A DNA stretch of 64,000 nt, taken from Prostheceraeus crozeri (taxonomy: Eukaryota; Platyhelminthes; Polycladida; Euryleptidae). The notes under the pieces are model-generated. The model saw only the letters and a list, made by a program, of their open reading frames with translations. It had not been told where the DNA came from and ran no database searches. This document shows, piece after piece, positions 1 to 10,628 of the stretch. Each line of letters starts with the position of its first letter. Position 1 is the stretch's first letter. Position numbers and translations under genes: made by a program. The stretch spans positions 248,001-312,000 of the forward strand of contig CAJQUW010016162.1 in NCBI GenBank assembly GCA_907163375.1, written 5' to 3'.

Positions 1-805
1 CCATTGGGAGAAAGCTGGCATGCTCCACTTCTCGCACCCTTTCCTCATATTGCCGACGCTTTTCCATTTCGTGAAGGGCATATGCACTTGACGGATGCTT
101 GGGTGTTGAGGCGCTATGTGGACAGAAAACTCTGATATCCATGAATGTTTTATGGAAACGATTGTCGTAAAGGCCACTCGCGCAGACGTCCAAGTGTGCT
201 TCATCCCCTGTTATAGCAGTTCTGTATTCGAACGTTTCTCCCGTGATTGGTTGAAGAAGTGGTTCAGTAGCCACATTGTGTGTTACATCCGACAAAAGAT
301 TTGCAAACAAATCACGATGAGCATTGTGCCTCAAGTTGATGAGGCCACCGACGTGGCATGAGAGAGCATGAGCAGGACTGAATGCCTTTCTGCAAACGCA
401 TCGTGCTGGTAATCGTGATGGCTGCCATCCATATCTCAAGCATAGCGCATCCCTGAAAGTAGTTTTGTCGATAGAGAAGCCATACTTTTGAATGGGAAGA
501 ATAAGTAGCCACGATGAAGCACCGGTTTCTCGAGATATAGTTCTGAGATATATTTGATTCTCATTGAGTCTGCTGTGCATTTCTTTAGCGATTTTTGCTT
601 GCTTTTTCCTGTTTTCCAATCTCAGTGCTGACTTGATTTCAAGCTGCTGTCCGTTTACTTCAGATATATCATCTTGTTGCAGAGGAGAACTAAGTCGGAC
701 TGAATTTTCATAAGCAGATTTAAGGTCACTTAACTTTCTGAGGTCAATACCTCCCTCTCTCACTGGGAGTGCAAGTAGATCACGTTCAACTTCACCAAGT
801 GGCCC
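1..805 (-). pseudogene. C-terminal zinc-knuckle and nuclease-like part of the same retroelement
   Basis: A single minus-strand frame is open from about 805 to the window edge, although it lacks an early ATG. It contains RCVCRKAFSPAHALSCH (a CxC...H...CH metal-binding pattern), then GDEAHLDVCASG and FMDIRVFCP. Acidic and hydrophobic pairs like these are seen in PD-(D/E)XK-type nucleases. The nuclease reading is an inference from layout. The sequence is cut by the window edge. Confidence 0.55.
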
Positions 806-1302
806 TTTTCCTGTGATACTGGAATGAGATTTCTTGAAATCTGGTCATCAAGTAGCGTCACTTTAGAAGCAAATGTTGGTGTTGTTCTTGCAAGGTAGTT
901 AAACTTTGGGAGTAATCCGCGAACAAAACCACAATAAGCTGGTTGAGGAGCACTGATTGCAAAACCTGAGAGTCGCTCAATCATTTCATAAAGTCTTCTC
1001 AATTTATTGGCTAGTATTTCATCACACACTTCGTGGGATCCAATTACCGATCCCAAAACCGTGTGACCAGCAACAATTTTAACTTCTGTGTCATGGAATA
1101 TGTCTTCAGCCATCTGTTTGCATTCTTCTTTGACAACTAAGTGGCACTTAGCATCATTGAGAAAGTATCCATATTCACTCCCGAAATCTTTGATGCTATT
1201 CCAATAATGTTTTAAGTCATTCAGCTTTCCCAATGCTGACACATCATCCGCATACCATTTTTGAAGGATGTCAGTGTTCATTTCCTTAAGCTTGTGAATC
1301 AA
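760..1302 (-). pseudogene. RT fragment with YADD catalytic box and thumb
   Basis: The segment opens with IHKLKEM and then WYADDVSALGKL. YADD is the catalytic pair of RT motif C. The rest is thumb-like and ends in an out-of-frame tail. At about 805 the true reading frame shifts: the sequence in the neighbouring frame continues as VREGGIDLRKLSDLK into the next segment. Confidence 0.75.
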
Positions 1303-1322
1303 AGGAAGAACAGCTATCCCGG

Positions 1323-1721
1323 CTAAGGGAGTATCCCTGAGTGATACCCTCTTTCGACCCTATTCGTCTTTGATCCAACAAACAACGGAGTCGCCGACTT
1401 GTAGGAATTTTTAATAGCTGTTGATAGTGATGGACATACTATTTCTATATTTTGTAGTGCAAGTTGCCGGTTCAGTGAATTAAACGTATTAGATGCATCG
1501 ATTAACAGCATTCCTTCCGTATCGCTGTCTTGAAACCCTTGTTTAAGAGAGTGAATTGCGTGTTCGATTCCAGCAGTCTGTCCACAGCATAATTGTAGAT
1601 TGCCTGCTATTGTGGACAAGTCTTGTTTAATGCACTGCAAAATCACTTTTCCTATGATACGTCGGCTCATTTCACCAATGCCTATTGGGTGAACCCTTGG
1701 GTTCTTGTCAAGGGGAATCAA
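1323..1721 (-). pseudogene. RT palm domain fragment
   Basis: The 132 codons contain an HPIGIGEMSRRIIGKVI-like segment (RT motif 1/2) and LLIDASNTFNSLNR, where D replaces the usual first catalytic Asp context of RT motif A. The downstream stop and frame change separate it from the YADD segment. RT polymerises cDNA during target-primed integration; here the enzyme is broken. Confidence 0.7.
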
Positions 1722-1749
1722 GCGACATTCATTATAAGCTACAAGATAT

Positions 1750-2400
1750 TCAGAAATCTATCTCACTTCTGCATAAGCGTCTCGCTACTGCTGCAAGTGC
1801 TTGACGTAGATCAGAGGAGCAAGCACCGAATCCACATAGCAGCCTCCTCCACGCTTCAGCATCTAGTCCAGACGGACCTGCTGCTCCTCGAGTGTGTAAA
1901 GATGCTTTCAAAATACTGTCTGAGTCAATAGAGTCTAAGATTGCAGGATGAAAATTGTAAGCTTGTGGCCATGTTTTGCCGACAAGTTCAGGATGCACAG
2001 GTCCAGGTTCTGGATGCTTTTCAATCAAAATATCTTCTATCGTTCTTCCGTCCACCACATCATTCAAATCATGAACACCATTTTGCATATTCTCCTCCAA
2101 ACGTCGTATGGCTGTTCTTACTTGTGCGTTTGTCATCTTTTCAGCGAAGTACTTTTTGATATCTTTTCGTTTACGTGGTCTCTTGCGAATGCTTTTTCGC
2201 TGTTGTAATGCATTCGCCTCATGGAACAAATCTTCTATCTTTCCATTGCGCTTCCAGTTTTTGGACGAGTCATGGCTGCTATTGTCATCAAGGCACTTTA
2301 AATGATTGTCATCTGTCGGAGAATGTGACTCCAACAGTTTATTGTTGTTCCAACAGTGTAGGGGCACAATCTCATCATCCAAGATGATGACACAGCACAC
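1750..2400 (-). pseudogene. RT polyprotein fragment, N-terminal part
   Basis: An open stretch of 216 codons. It starts with a basic region rich in Arg and Lys. It ends with a GAAGPSGLDAEAWRR-type segment, which in many LINE-like RTs marks the entry to the RT domain. It continues into the 1323-1721 segment after a frame change, and its 5' limit is not visible. Several overlapping plus-strand reading frames here are low-information antisense shadows. Confidence 0.6.
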
Positions 2401-2409
2401 CAGCCAGGT

Positions 2410-3164
2410 GACAACAGCTCAGCAGTTGAGTAGGCCTGACTCCCATGGCCCTCACACTGTCCTGATCTTTCAACGAACTTGCGTGGGATGAGACTACTAG
2501 ATGGGTGAAAAAGTCGCATCCACATTTTCCAACCAATTTCGAACAACTTTCCGAAAGATTGTCTGAAAAGTAATGAGAACGCATTGAGCAAGAGGGATCG
2601 TATTAACTCTATGAACAACAGAATTTGAGAATTGTGCAAGCGCTTACTAGGAGTAGGATTGCAAGCTAATGCAAAACGTAGATTTATTTCAATATTAAGA
2701 AAACATCATCACTTGGATAAATACTTAACAATGGAATTGTGTTAGATTATGATACATTTGCGTAAGTGGAAGCTAGTGGGAGCGCTGATTAATTGGCTTC
2801 TTGATCGTACATTATCTGATGACTAATTTGTAATTGGAATCAATTACATTTTTAGACATGTAATTGAGAATTTATTGCAATTACTTTACAGTCAGAAGTG
2901 TCAAATTTTCATATAGCACGCAGATCAAACTACTACTTCAATAAAAAGTTGCCATACTTGGACATGTACCCGATGTACAGGTGGCAATTATTTTAAAAAA
3001 GGCTTCATGACGAAACACATTGTCAAAATCAGAAACAAGCACCGGTGTAAAGATGTTCTCCTCCTCCCCCCTGATTCCATATTGCTGATCAAAAAATCTA
3101 AATCAGAAAATTAGCATAATTTCCCCTCGGGAAGAAGGCACGTGAATTCTTCAGGAGCCGCGCT
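2410..3164. other. Unassigned sequence upstream of the MITE
   Basis: Several short overlapping minus-strand reading frames occur at 2298-2640, but I recognise no domain. They may be degraded 5' sequence of the retroelement at 1-2400. From 2640 to 3164 I see only AT-rich sequence with no gene or repeat signal. Confidence 0.3.
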
Positions 3165-3168
3165 TTGA

Positions 3169-4088
3169 TCCTATCAAGACCGGGCCGGGGCACAAAGTGC
3201 CCCGCCCTTATCAACTTCCTTTTATATCTCCAAAAATAGGTCAGATAAAAGTTGAATTTTTTGTGACTTTTAGTTTTTTATGTATGTTGAAGCTTCAGCA
3301 AAAATTTGAGCAAAATTGACGTACTGTAAGGTCAGTTCAAAGGTGATTTTTAAAAATACTTTTTAGAAAACTGATGGTTTTCATTTTGAGTAGCATTGAT
3401 TATTATTGATATAATGTTTCTGTGTCATGTTTACATGATGCCAATGCATGCGCAATTCAAGATTGTCAGCACATACATTCATCCTATCTCCCAGAATGAG
3501 TACATTTACATTGTACATGGAAGCGTAAAATGTGAAAATGCGAAGTTTTGATGTGAATGTTTGGATATGAAACCCACAAAATAATGACAGATAAGTATCA
3601 CCATTCGAAAGATTGCATTCGGAATGTATCATAACCTTGTCTTTGTAGCGAATCAGTCATTACAACGAGACATTTGTAAAGATAGAAAATTGCAATAATA
3701 CATGAAAAGACATTATTTACGTTCAAATTTCAAATTGCTATTTATAGTGCTAAAATTAACGCAGAATATTATGCTTACAACACCAAACAGATATACTTAA
3801 GTAAAAGTTTGCATAAATACTTTTGTTGTAATGAACAATTTTTGAACAGTCAAAAAATATACATAGATTCATGAAAAATGAAAAAAATTGAAAATACAAA
3901 TTTGAAATTTGAAATTTTGGTATGAAGATCTTCGAATCATGCAAAATGGGCACTAGCATTTGAAAAAGGAGACTCGAAACATGTAGTAACCCTCTTTTCT
4001 AAAAGTTTCATCCATCGGAACATGGAAAATTTGAGGGGGCACAAACCCCCGGTCCTACGACGCTAAAAATCGCCCGGTCCTGATAGGG
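3169..4088. mobile_element. Non-autonomous piggyBac-like MITE
   Basis: The right end reads CCCTATCAGGACCGGGC inward from a TTAA (4089-4092). The left end reads TCCTATCAAGACCGGGC inward from TTGA (3165-3168). Terminal CCCTA next to a TTAA target duplication is the hallmark of piggyBac ends; the left TTAA has one substitution. The 920 bp interior has no transposase, only short chance frames. GGGGCAC/GTGCCCC hairpins sit just inside both ends. Confidence 0.6.
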
Positions 4089-4092
4089 TTAA

Positions 4093-4529
4093 ATCTGTAA
4101 ATCAATCTGATTTCCAGACTGGGTGTAAGTGAAACTTAATAAAGTCTCCTAGAATCCATAAGCCTCAATATCTGAGTATAGTAGGCCTATATTCATCTTG
4201 AATCTTAGCAGATATGTAAGATGAAAACATTTGGGGAAAGAAGAAGAAGCGACAAGTTAATATAAACACCGAAAGCGCGGTTTGTTTTTCCGAGGAGCAA
4301 TCGTTATCAGCCTTATCCTTGTAAATTGTCAGTCGCGATCCTTAGATAGAGCTGGCAGTTCAAAAGCCCGGGATCAAGAAATGTCTGTATTTTGTCAGCT
4401 CTGATCCCGGTTCTTCCCTTTACCAACCTCCGAATATCTCGTGATCATCAAAAGTCGGGCATTTGCCATTGTTTTCTGTTGCTCTTTACGTGTTGTCATT
4501 ATCGAATTAGGTTTGAAACTGAATGCGCT
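4093..4529. other. Unassigned sequence
   Basis: No coding, RNA or repeat signal was recognised between the MITE and the first GIY-YIG fragment. Confidence 0.3.
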
Positions 4530-4802
4530 TTAAATCTTGTCAATGACAACTTTTGGCAATCCCTCTACGCGAAAGTGATCGGAAACGGCTGTCGAGTGAC
4601 CTGAAGTAATGTTATACAGGTGCTCTGAAATACGGCGCCGCAGACGTCGAGATGCTTCGCCGACATAACCTTTCGAACATCCATTACAAAAGATATGATA
4701 AGTGATTCTGCTACAAATACAATATAAGCAATTTAAAATAGAAAACGTATCTACAGAAAAGGTAAGTACAGAATATTCACAAACTTGGCAATTGGCAGAC
4801 AA
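4530..4802 (-). pseudogene. GIY-YIG nuclease fragment of a Penelope-like element
   Basis: The translated stretch has CSKGYVGEASRRLRRRISEHL followed by a spaced H. This is the second half of a GIY-YIG endonuclease: YVGE corresponds to YIG, and an R and a downstream H lie in the conserved helix. In animals this domain is typical of Penelope-like retroelements, where it nicks the target. No RT is attached, so it is a truncated relic. The first 40 codons look unrelated. Confidence 0.55.
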
Positions 4803-5222
4803 AGCATATGGATAGAAGCCAGGCTCCTAGGAGTTGGAAATGCGGTGAGCAAAATGCAAAATTTTCTGTTTTGTTTTCTTTGGAAAGATTCAAATTCTAG
4901 TGATGGAATGAACTTTATTTTCTTATAGACGATTAATTTCAGTTACTATCTATAGCTGTCTTCAGGTAATGAGTTCATGAAATACAGAAAAAGATCTAAA
5001 AAATGGCGTCAGGATATAAGTGATACAGAATTACAAATAATACAAAACCATGTGAAAAATATTTTAGGGTAGGAATGGAAGAGTAGGAGCTACGCGGCAG
5101 GTAGCTAAAGGTTACATGGACCCTCAGGAATTTTTTTGAATGACCCGACATAGAAGATGGAGAAATATGATGTGAATTAAGAAATCTGATTACTTACAGG
5201 AAGCATGTGAAATGCATCTGAT

Positions 5223-5489
5223 TTAACGAAAGAGGAAATCTCTATAACTGTCTGACTCGTGTTTGGCATTAATAGACGACTTCAGTTTATTTATATACAT
5301 GTATAATGCCTCACGTAATCGGAGATGATCTCGGCAGCGTATATGTAGGCATCTTACTGTGCTTCCGATGTAGCTGTTTTTGCATTTTTCACATGATATT
5401 TGATGCACGACGCATTTTTGGAAACACAGACTGTTGTTTTTGATAGGACAGTTTTGAAGTGTACCATTGTGTGTTATTTTTTGTTTCAA
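5223..5489 (-). pseudogene. Second GIY-YIG-type retroelement fragment
   Basis: Contains CFQKCVVHQISCEKC (the GIY-side strand with two Cys) and NSYIGSTVRCLHIRCRDHL (the YIG side). It then jumps directly to LREALYMYINKLKSSIN, a C-terminal segment found in such elements. The region usually between DHL and LREALY is missing, so an internal deletion is likely. It is a different family member from the fragment at 4530-4802 and lies just beyond the 3' end of the large LINE. Confidence 0.55.
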
Positions 5490-5539
5490 TGCACTGCGAA
5501 AACTTCAATTTTTGGAATCCTACACATTGCCTTGAGCAT

Positions 5540-5570
5540 TAATAATAATAATAACAATAATAATAATAAA
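5540..5570. repeat. (AAT)n microsatellite, LINE 3' tail
   Basis: About 30 bases of AAT units with one AAC. On the minus strand it follows an AATAAA-like motif, so it is best read as the simple-repeat 3' tail of the LINE. Confidence 0.8.
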
Positions 5571-5764
5571 CGTTTTTATTTCATAATGAAAATCACGTCG
5601 TTACAAGTCACAGGTTGCGAATAATTTCAAGTTACAGGTAAGTATCATCAGTCACTAAAAATACACATGAGTTTACATCGAACACGATCGAGTAGGCAGC
5701 GCTTATGCAGAGCTTGAAAGACTTATACATTTGGAGATGAATGAAGCATGTCTACGTCTAGTCT

Positions 5765-7024
5765 TCATAAGTGGAACACAAAGTTTTCTAGAGAAAGGGA
5801 GCCGTTTGGGAAATAGTTCATGGAGAAAATTGGAAGGATATTCCATACGATAAAAAACTTAAGTGCCTGATTCTGCCGGCGCATAGATAGCAAAGGTAAA
5901 CATTCGTCCTTGCATTCTTTTCCACAAATAATGCGATGACACTGCCATTGGATCTTTTCGATTTTTTCGCAGTTCTGCTTACTAAGTCCTATGAAAATTG
6001 GATTACAATGTTCAAGGATACTAACAATGAATGCCTGATATAAAGTAATCAAATCGCGTTTTGTTAAAAACATTTTCAATCGACTAAGTACAAAAATATT
6101 CATAGACGCTTTCTTGCAAATATATGTCACATGTGCATCCCATGACATTGAGGTTTCATAAATAACACCGAGAATTTTTACAGATGGTTCTAAGGGATAC
6201 GAACAGCTAATATGGACAGACTGTTTCCTGAATGCAATAACTTTAGTTTTATCAGAATTCAAAAGTAACCCATTCCTGGTACACCACTCACTGATATGTA
6301 CAATTTCATCATTGATTATATGGTCAACATTCGCAGTCTTGTCTTTGGATAATGGGAGAACGGTTATGACATCATCAGCATATTTAATAATCTTAGCAAA
6401 TGAAGCATGAGGTAACAATGAGCTGACTTGGAGGCAGAAAATATGCGGGGACAACACGGAGCCTTGTGGGACGCCCGATGTAATCCTTTTAGTCGAGCTT
6501 ACGCAACTATTATCAAGGCGGACACATTGGGTACGATTCTGTTAAAAGTTTGCGCACCATGCGATGAAACTGAATGGGAGATTTGACTGTTGGAGCGACT
6601 TGAGAAGGGATTCGTGGTGTAAGGAATCGAAGGCTTTCCTCATGTCAAACGACATAAGTAAAACAGCCGAAATATCGTCCGATTCTAGCTGCTGCGTGAT
6701 GAATTCTTGCAAAAATACATGTGCATGAACAGTGGAGCAGTTTGGTCGAAAGCCAAATTGAGATTGCCCATACGATTTCACCAAAACATCTTCAATGCTG
6801 CCTAGCACACATCGCTCGAGGTTCTTAGAAAATGTCGGCAGAACAGAAATAGGTCTTAAGTCGAGACGTAGGTTAAGCGATCCTGTTCTTCTTTTGGGCA
6901 CAGGGGTTATGGTGGCATGCTTCCATCGCGCAGGTATGGTACATGATTCTATGGATAAGGCAACGAGGTGGGTAAGTGGGCCTGCAAGGCAGTCACTTGC
7001 ACAACGCAATAAGCTGGGCGGCAA
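5765..7024 (-). pseudogene. LINE ORF2, reverse transcriptase and C-terminal part
   Basis: RT motifs in order: KHATITPVPK, DLRPISVLPTFSK, YGQSQFGFRPNCST, AVLLMSFDMRKAFDSL (motif A) and, after an interruption at 6458-6541, KYADDVITVLPL (motif C). The tail SILEHCNPIFIG...IEKIQWQCHRIICG is the C-terminal region typical of CR1/L2/Jockey elements. A similar tail recurs at 30937-31179, so related copies exist in the window. Confidence 0.8.
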
Positions 7025-8289
7025 ATTGTCGCTACCTGTAGCTTTACAGTCTTTAAGGCATTCAAGGAAATGGCGGACTGTTTGGATTGAAACATCAGGT
7101 GACCAACTGTAGAAGACTCAGGCAAAGAGCTCTCACGAATTTCCGATGAGATACTGTCCCAATTTGGTGCGGCCGACCATGACTCAGAGAAAGCCTCGCT
7201 CATTGCATCAGCAGCATCTTCATACGAAGGGTAAGATCGAATCAGCGAACTCAACGACGAAGCTTTCCTGCTACTCAGCAAGTTGCTGGCGATTTTCCAT
7301 AAACCTCCTTTCTTGTGTTTTGATTGATAAGCCCATTTCCTTTTCGACTTCTCAATCTCCTCCTTGACTTTAGATTTGAAATGGTCACACAAACCATAAT
7401 CACCTGCCCTCAAAGCTGGGTATCTCTTATTTATTGGATCCTTTATCACAGGAGAGATCCAGGGCTTGTCACGTTCTCTGAAGGGAATTAGTGAAAAAGG
7501 AATGGAATTCAGCGAATCATAAATAACTGAGTAAAACCAGTCACACTTTTCATCAATAGAAAGGTCAGAACGGTAGAAAGTCTGCCAAGGATACGATTCT
7601 ATTACATTGCAAAATTTCACAATATTGCTCGACCGAAAATCATAGACTTTCCTGAGAGTAGTATTCGAGGAGATTCCGTCCTTTGTCTGAATGTAAACAG
7701 ATCTATAATCAGAATAACCAATTCCGGGACCAACTTGAGCATCATGATACTATGGAATGAGACACTTATCCATGAGAATTTGGTCAAGGATTGCATCTCC
7801 ACGAGTAGGCTCGTTCACTGTTTCATCCAAATCAAATAGTTGCTGTAAGTTAGTAGACAGAAATCTATTCAAATCACCTGCAATGGCAACTTTTGCTTCA
7901 TTGGTATCTAAGAACAATTCGATATTACTTGTCAAATAATTATGTAATTCATTATATTGAGATACCAATAGATTGAGAGGAATGTAGATCGATATCAACA
8001 AAATTTTCTGATGTGAAAGATATAACTAGACATCCTCAATGGAAAATGAGCAGGATGATTCAGTTTGAAAAACTTGGCACGAAATTGAGTTAATTACGTA
8101 GGTAATAACGCCTCCTCCTTTACGTCCGTCGCAACGATCATTTCTGAAGGGTGAGTGAAATCCAGTTAGCGAAATACAGTCATTTGAAATCAAAGGAGAT
8201 AACCAAGACTCACATATGACAGCGATGGCAGGTTTCAAAATGGAAGTCATAACACAATTCATCGAATTTAGGGAGTAAGGATTGAGCAT
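6949..8289 (-). pseudogene. LINE ORF2, endonuclease and linker part
   Basis: The ATG at 8289 opens an APE-type endonuclease: AVICESWL carries the catalytic Glu, RKGGGVITYV follows, and AIAGDLNRF matches the GDFN motif with F changed to L. NEPTRGDAILDQIL is the C-terminal APE strand. A stop near 8026 and frame changes near 7800 and 7620 break it. The linker then runs to about 6950 with the RDKPWISPVIK segment common in these ORF2 proteins. The enzyme would nick DNA for target-primed reverse transcription. Confidence 0.75.
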
Positions 8290-9008
8290 TAATAAGGAGA
8301 ATTGAGGGCATTTTGCTGGGTAAAAACTTTATTGAAATTCCTTTGGGATCTTGGAATCACTGAGTTCCTGTAAATTACCACGTCCTCGCCATTCGCCCGC
8401 CGACTCTTGAGTTGAATACTCAGTTCTTTTCTAGATTGCTGTTGCAGAGGACTGAGGTCCTGGGTTATATAAACTGACTTGAACATAAGAGAGTTTCGCA
8501 AAACATTAGCTTTCTTGATCAATTTATACTTTTCATCAATGGATTTCACTTTCACCAGTAGAAGGCGCCGACCGCTCAAATTCGAGTTAGATCTGCCGAT
8601 TCTACGGGTTTCAAGCACTTCAACCTCAGCATTCAAATCCAATTCAGTGATTATGTCATCAATTTTCTCCATATCGTAAGAACATCATTCATCAGGCGAC
8701 CCGGTCGTAGTTTCGTCCAAGCCACTGATGATTAAATTCAATTCCCTTCTCCGAAGCTGTTCACAATCCTGAATAATGTTCTCAGATAGATGGGCGGGAA
8801 AATTTCGAAACTCGGATTTTATATTACCATACGATTCTTCCAAGATTTCAACACGTTTGGTAAGAGTGCCAATTGTGTCTTTCAGATCCTTTATTTCAGA
8901 TTTCAAGGCAGATGTAACCTTAGATTCTGATGATTGAATTAGAGATCGTATGTCGTTTAGATTAAATGTGCAGTCATTTACAGAATCTGATTTTTTCTCT
9001 CGAGGCAT
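8289..9008 (-). pseudogene. LINE ORF1 (coiled-coil RNA-binding protein) with one internal TGA
   Basis: From ATG at 9008 the frame runs about 240 codons to TAA at 8289-8291. A single TGA near 8685 interrupts it; the frame is unchanged on both sides. Residues about 20-80 form heptads (SESKVTSALKSEIKDLKDTI), and RRRELNLIISGLDE begins an RRM-like fold. Such proteins coat LINE RNA and act as nucleic-acid chaperones. The stop overlaps the ORF2 start as TAATG. Confidence 0.7.
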
Positions 9009-9035
9009 GGCTGTAAAGAATGTTAAAAAGAAAAG

Positions 9036-9118
9036 TTAGCCAATAGCCGGGACTCGAACCAGCGCTTGAAATGCACCTCAGCACTGGATGACCTATGCAA
9101 CCACTAGGCCACCGTAAC
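9036..9118 (-). ncRNA. tRNA-like sequence with pol III A and B boxes
   Basis: On the minus strand, GGTGGCCTAGTGGTTGCATAGG fits a tRNA D-arm/A box, and about 35 bases on GGTTCGAGTCCCGGC fits the T-arm/B box. The T stem pairs imperfectly and I cannot build a clean acceptor stem, so it is not a functional tRNA gene. It lies about 30 bases before the ORF1 ATG of the LINE and reads in the same direction. It could be a SINE head or part of the LINE 5' region. Confidence 0.55.
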
Positions 9119-9249
9119 AGCTGTCGACAACGATGATCACGATAACAATAATCCGGAATTTCGGAAATCACGTGCACGACGTAGATATTACGCAGCCAAG
9201 TTGCCACCGCGCCAACCAAGAGTGTGGAATATAACTCACGCAATGTCAC

Positions 9250-9739
9250 TGATTCCAGGATAGATTGGCAAGAAATATTGAAGGATAGAGCCTTAGAGAT
9301 GAATTATTCCAAAAACTGAATCACACAGTAGTACTTCCAATGACTAGAGGAGCAAGTTGATGTAAAAATTTCCACAGAAAACGATATATAACCAACACAG
9401 CGAAGCAAGAACCATTCATTGTAAATGAAAAAAGACAAGAAAATGGATGTGAATTAAGCGTTCTCGTACGTTTGGAATCCTTTGACCCAACGCGCATGTT
9501 TTCAAGCGCAGAGATGGGGAAGGCTTGGTTTGACAACATAGTCCTCCCATGGCTTTTCCTGAGCAGTTAGAGAGCTAAAGCACAATTATTTTCATTTCAT
9601 TTGGATCCATAGTTTTTATAATCTTGAATTATATAACTAAACTTAAAGCTGAATTTAAAAAATGGTGTTCCATCAAAAATCTTTTGGATTTTCACACATT
9701 GCCCGCATGAAATAGTCTGAAGTAGCTTCAAAACTATGT
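9250..9739. other. Unassigned sequence
   Basis: No gene or repeat recognised. Confidence 0.3.
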
Positions 9740-9744
9740 TTTAA

Positions 9745-9990
9745 AAAAAGACTGGCTCGGAGGACTCGGTGTCGAAACGTGCGACACAGCTGCAGCTGCC
9801 TGGAAGGCGACCACGCGGCCGGCCCATGAAACGATTGACGCGAGGATCTACGCGCGAAGGGTCTGACGAAGAAGGACGAACTCGACCGGCAACCTTGGAG
9901 ATCAATCCGTGTGGCGGACCCCGCTGGAACGGGACTCTAACGCCAGGAGAAGAAGAAGAAGACATGTTAAAAGCAAATTTATCTGCGCTA
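9745..9990 (+). pseudogene. Short C-terminal tail of a LINE ORF2
   Basis: The frame reads QLQLPGRRPRGRPMKRL and then, with a frame change, a KKDELDRQPWR-like stretch before a run of GAAGAA (EEEE). The basic GRRPRGRP segment followed by an acidic/Trp segment and a poly-Glu end is common at the C-terminus of some LINE RT proteins. The stretch is GC-rich compared with its AT-rich surroundings. No RT core is present, so this is a 5'-truncated copy. Confidence 0.4.
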
Positions 9991-10029
9991 TAATGACTAT
10001 ACTCGTAGTTCTGTGACGGCAAACTGTGA

Positions 10030-10628
10030 CCATAACACGCTTCAGCTGCAGGTTTATTAAAGGATACATGTATTTCGATACATGTAGCACCCTTGTTTGC
10101 GTCCCTGCACGCGGGTTAGTTTAATAAAATGTTGAATGAATTTTCACTGCATGCAAGATCTTGCCAATAACGGCAAATGAAGCCATGTGTTTTCAAAAAG
10201 AATGTGCTCCACTCCATTTGGCTAGGACAGCATGCCAGAACGTGAAAATACAGTTCCCACGAAAGTGGATTCACAATTTTGAAAATGAAAAATGAATTTA
10301 TGCTACTTCCTTTTAGAATATTTTTTTAATAGGGGATATTTTTTGAATTTTTGCTTTTTGAAACATAAGACCTAAAACAATTTTTGTTGCTTAGAGTTAA
10401 AGAAGTTTAGTATGTGGACAAAATTTTTAAGATAATTTGGATAGATTACCTGCACATCATCTTTGCGAAGAAAAAGTTTTCCCGAAAATGAGTAATTTCG
10501 TCATCTGCCTTTCGTGATCAATTTTGTGTTAACCTGGTAGCAGCAGCAAGCAGCCAATCACAACAGGGTGCATGGATGCGTTGGAGTGAGGTCACTGGAA
10601 AACAGGTATCGCGGAAGGACCTACTATG
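10030..10628. other. Unassigned sequence
   Basis: No gene or repeat recognised. Confidence 0.3.

Larger units (their letters stand above)
1..2400 (-). mobile_element. Decayed non-LTR retrotransposon with RT and C-terminal zinc-knuckle/nuclease-like region
   Basis: Reading the minus strand downward, successive open stretches give an RT N-terminal region, palm, YADD box, thumb and a C-terminal CxC...H...CH zinc-binding region. The element continues beyond base 1. Frames change at about 1740, 1310 and 805, so it is a pseudogene. The order RT, zinc motif, then an acidic LDV...MDIRVF segment resembles elements that carry a restriction-like endonuclease at the C-terminus. The clade is inferred and was not checked by alignment. 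Confidence 0.7.
5540..9010 (-). mobile_element. Nearly full-length CR1/L2-like LINE (ORF1 plus APE-RT ORF2)
   Basis: The minus strand carries ORF1 (coiled coil and RNA-binding part), an APE-type endonuclease, RT and a C-terminal region in the order of a CR1/L2/Jockey-like LINE. It ends near 5540-5590 in an AATAAA-like motif followed by a (TTA)n tail. About 3.5 kb long. ORF1 has one in-frame TGA; ORF2 has several stops and frame changes, so this copy is dead. Family placement is by eye. Confidence 0.8.

Noticed and set aside
9036-9118. Functional tRNA gene
   Set aside because: A and B boxes are present, but no clean acceptor stem or T stem can be drawn, so tRNA-derived only.
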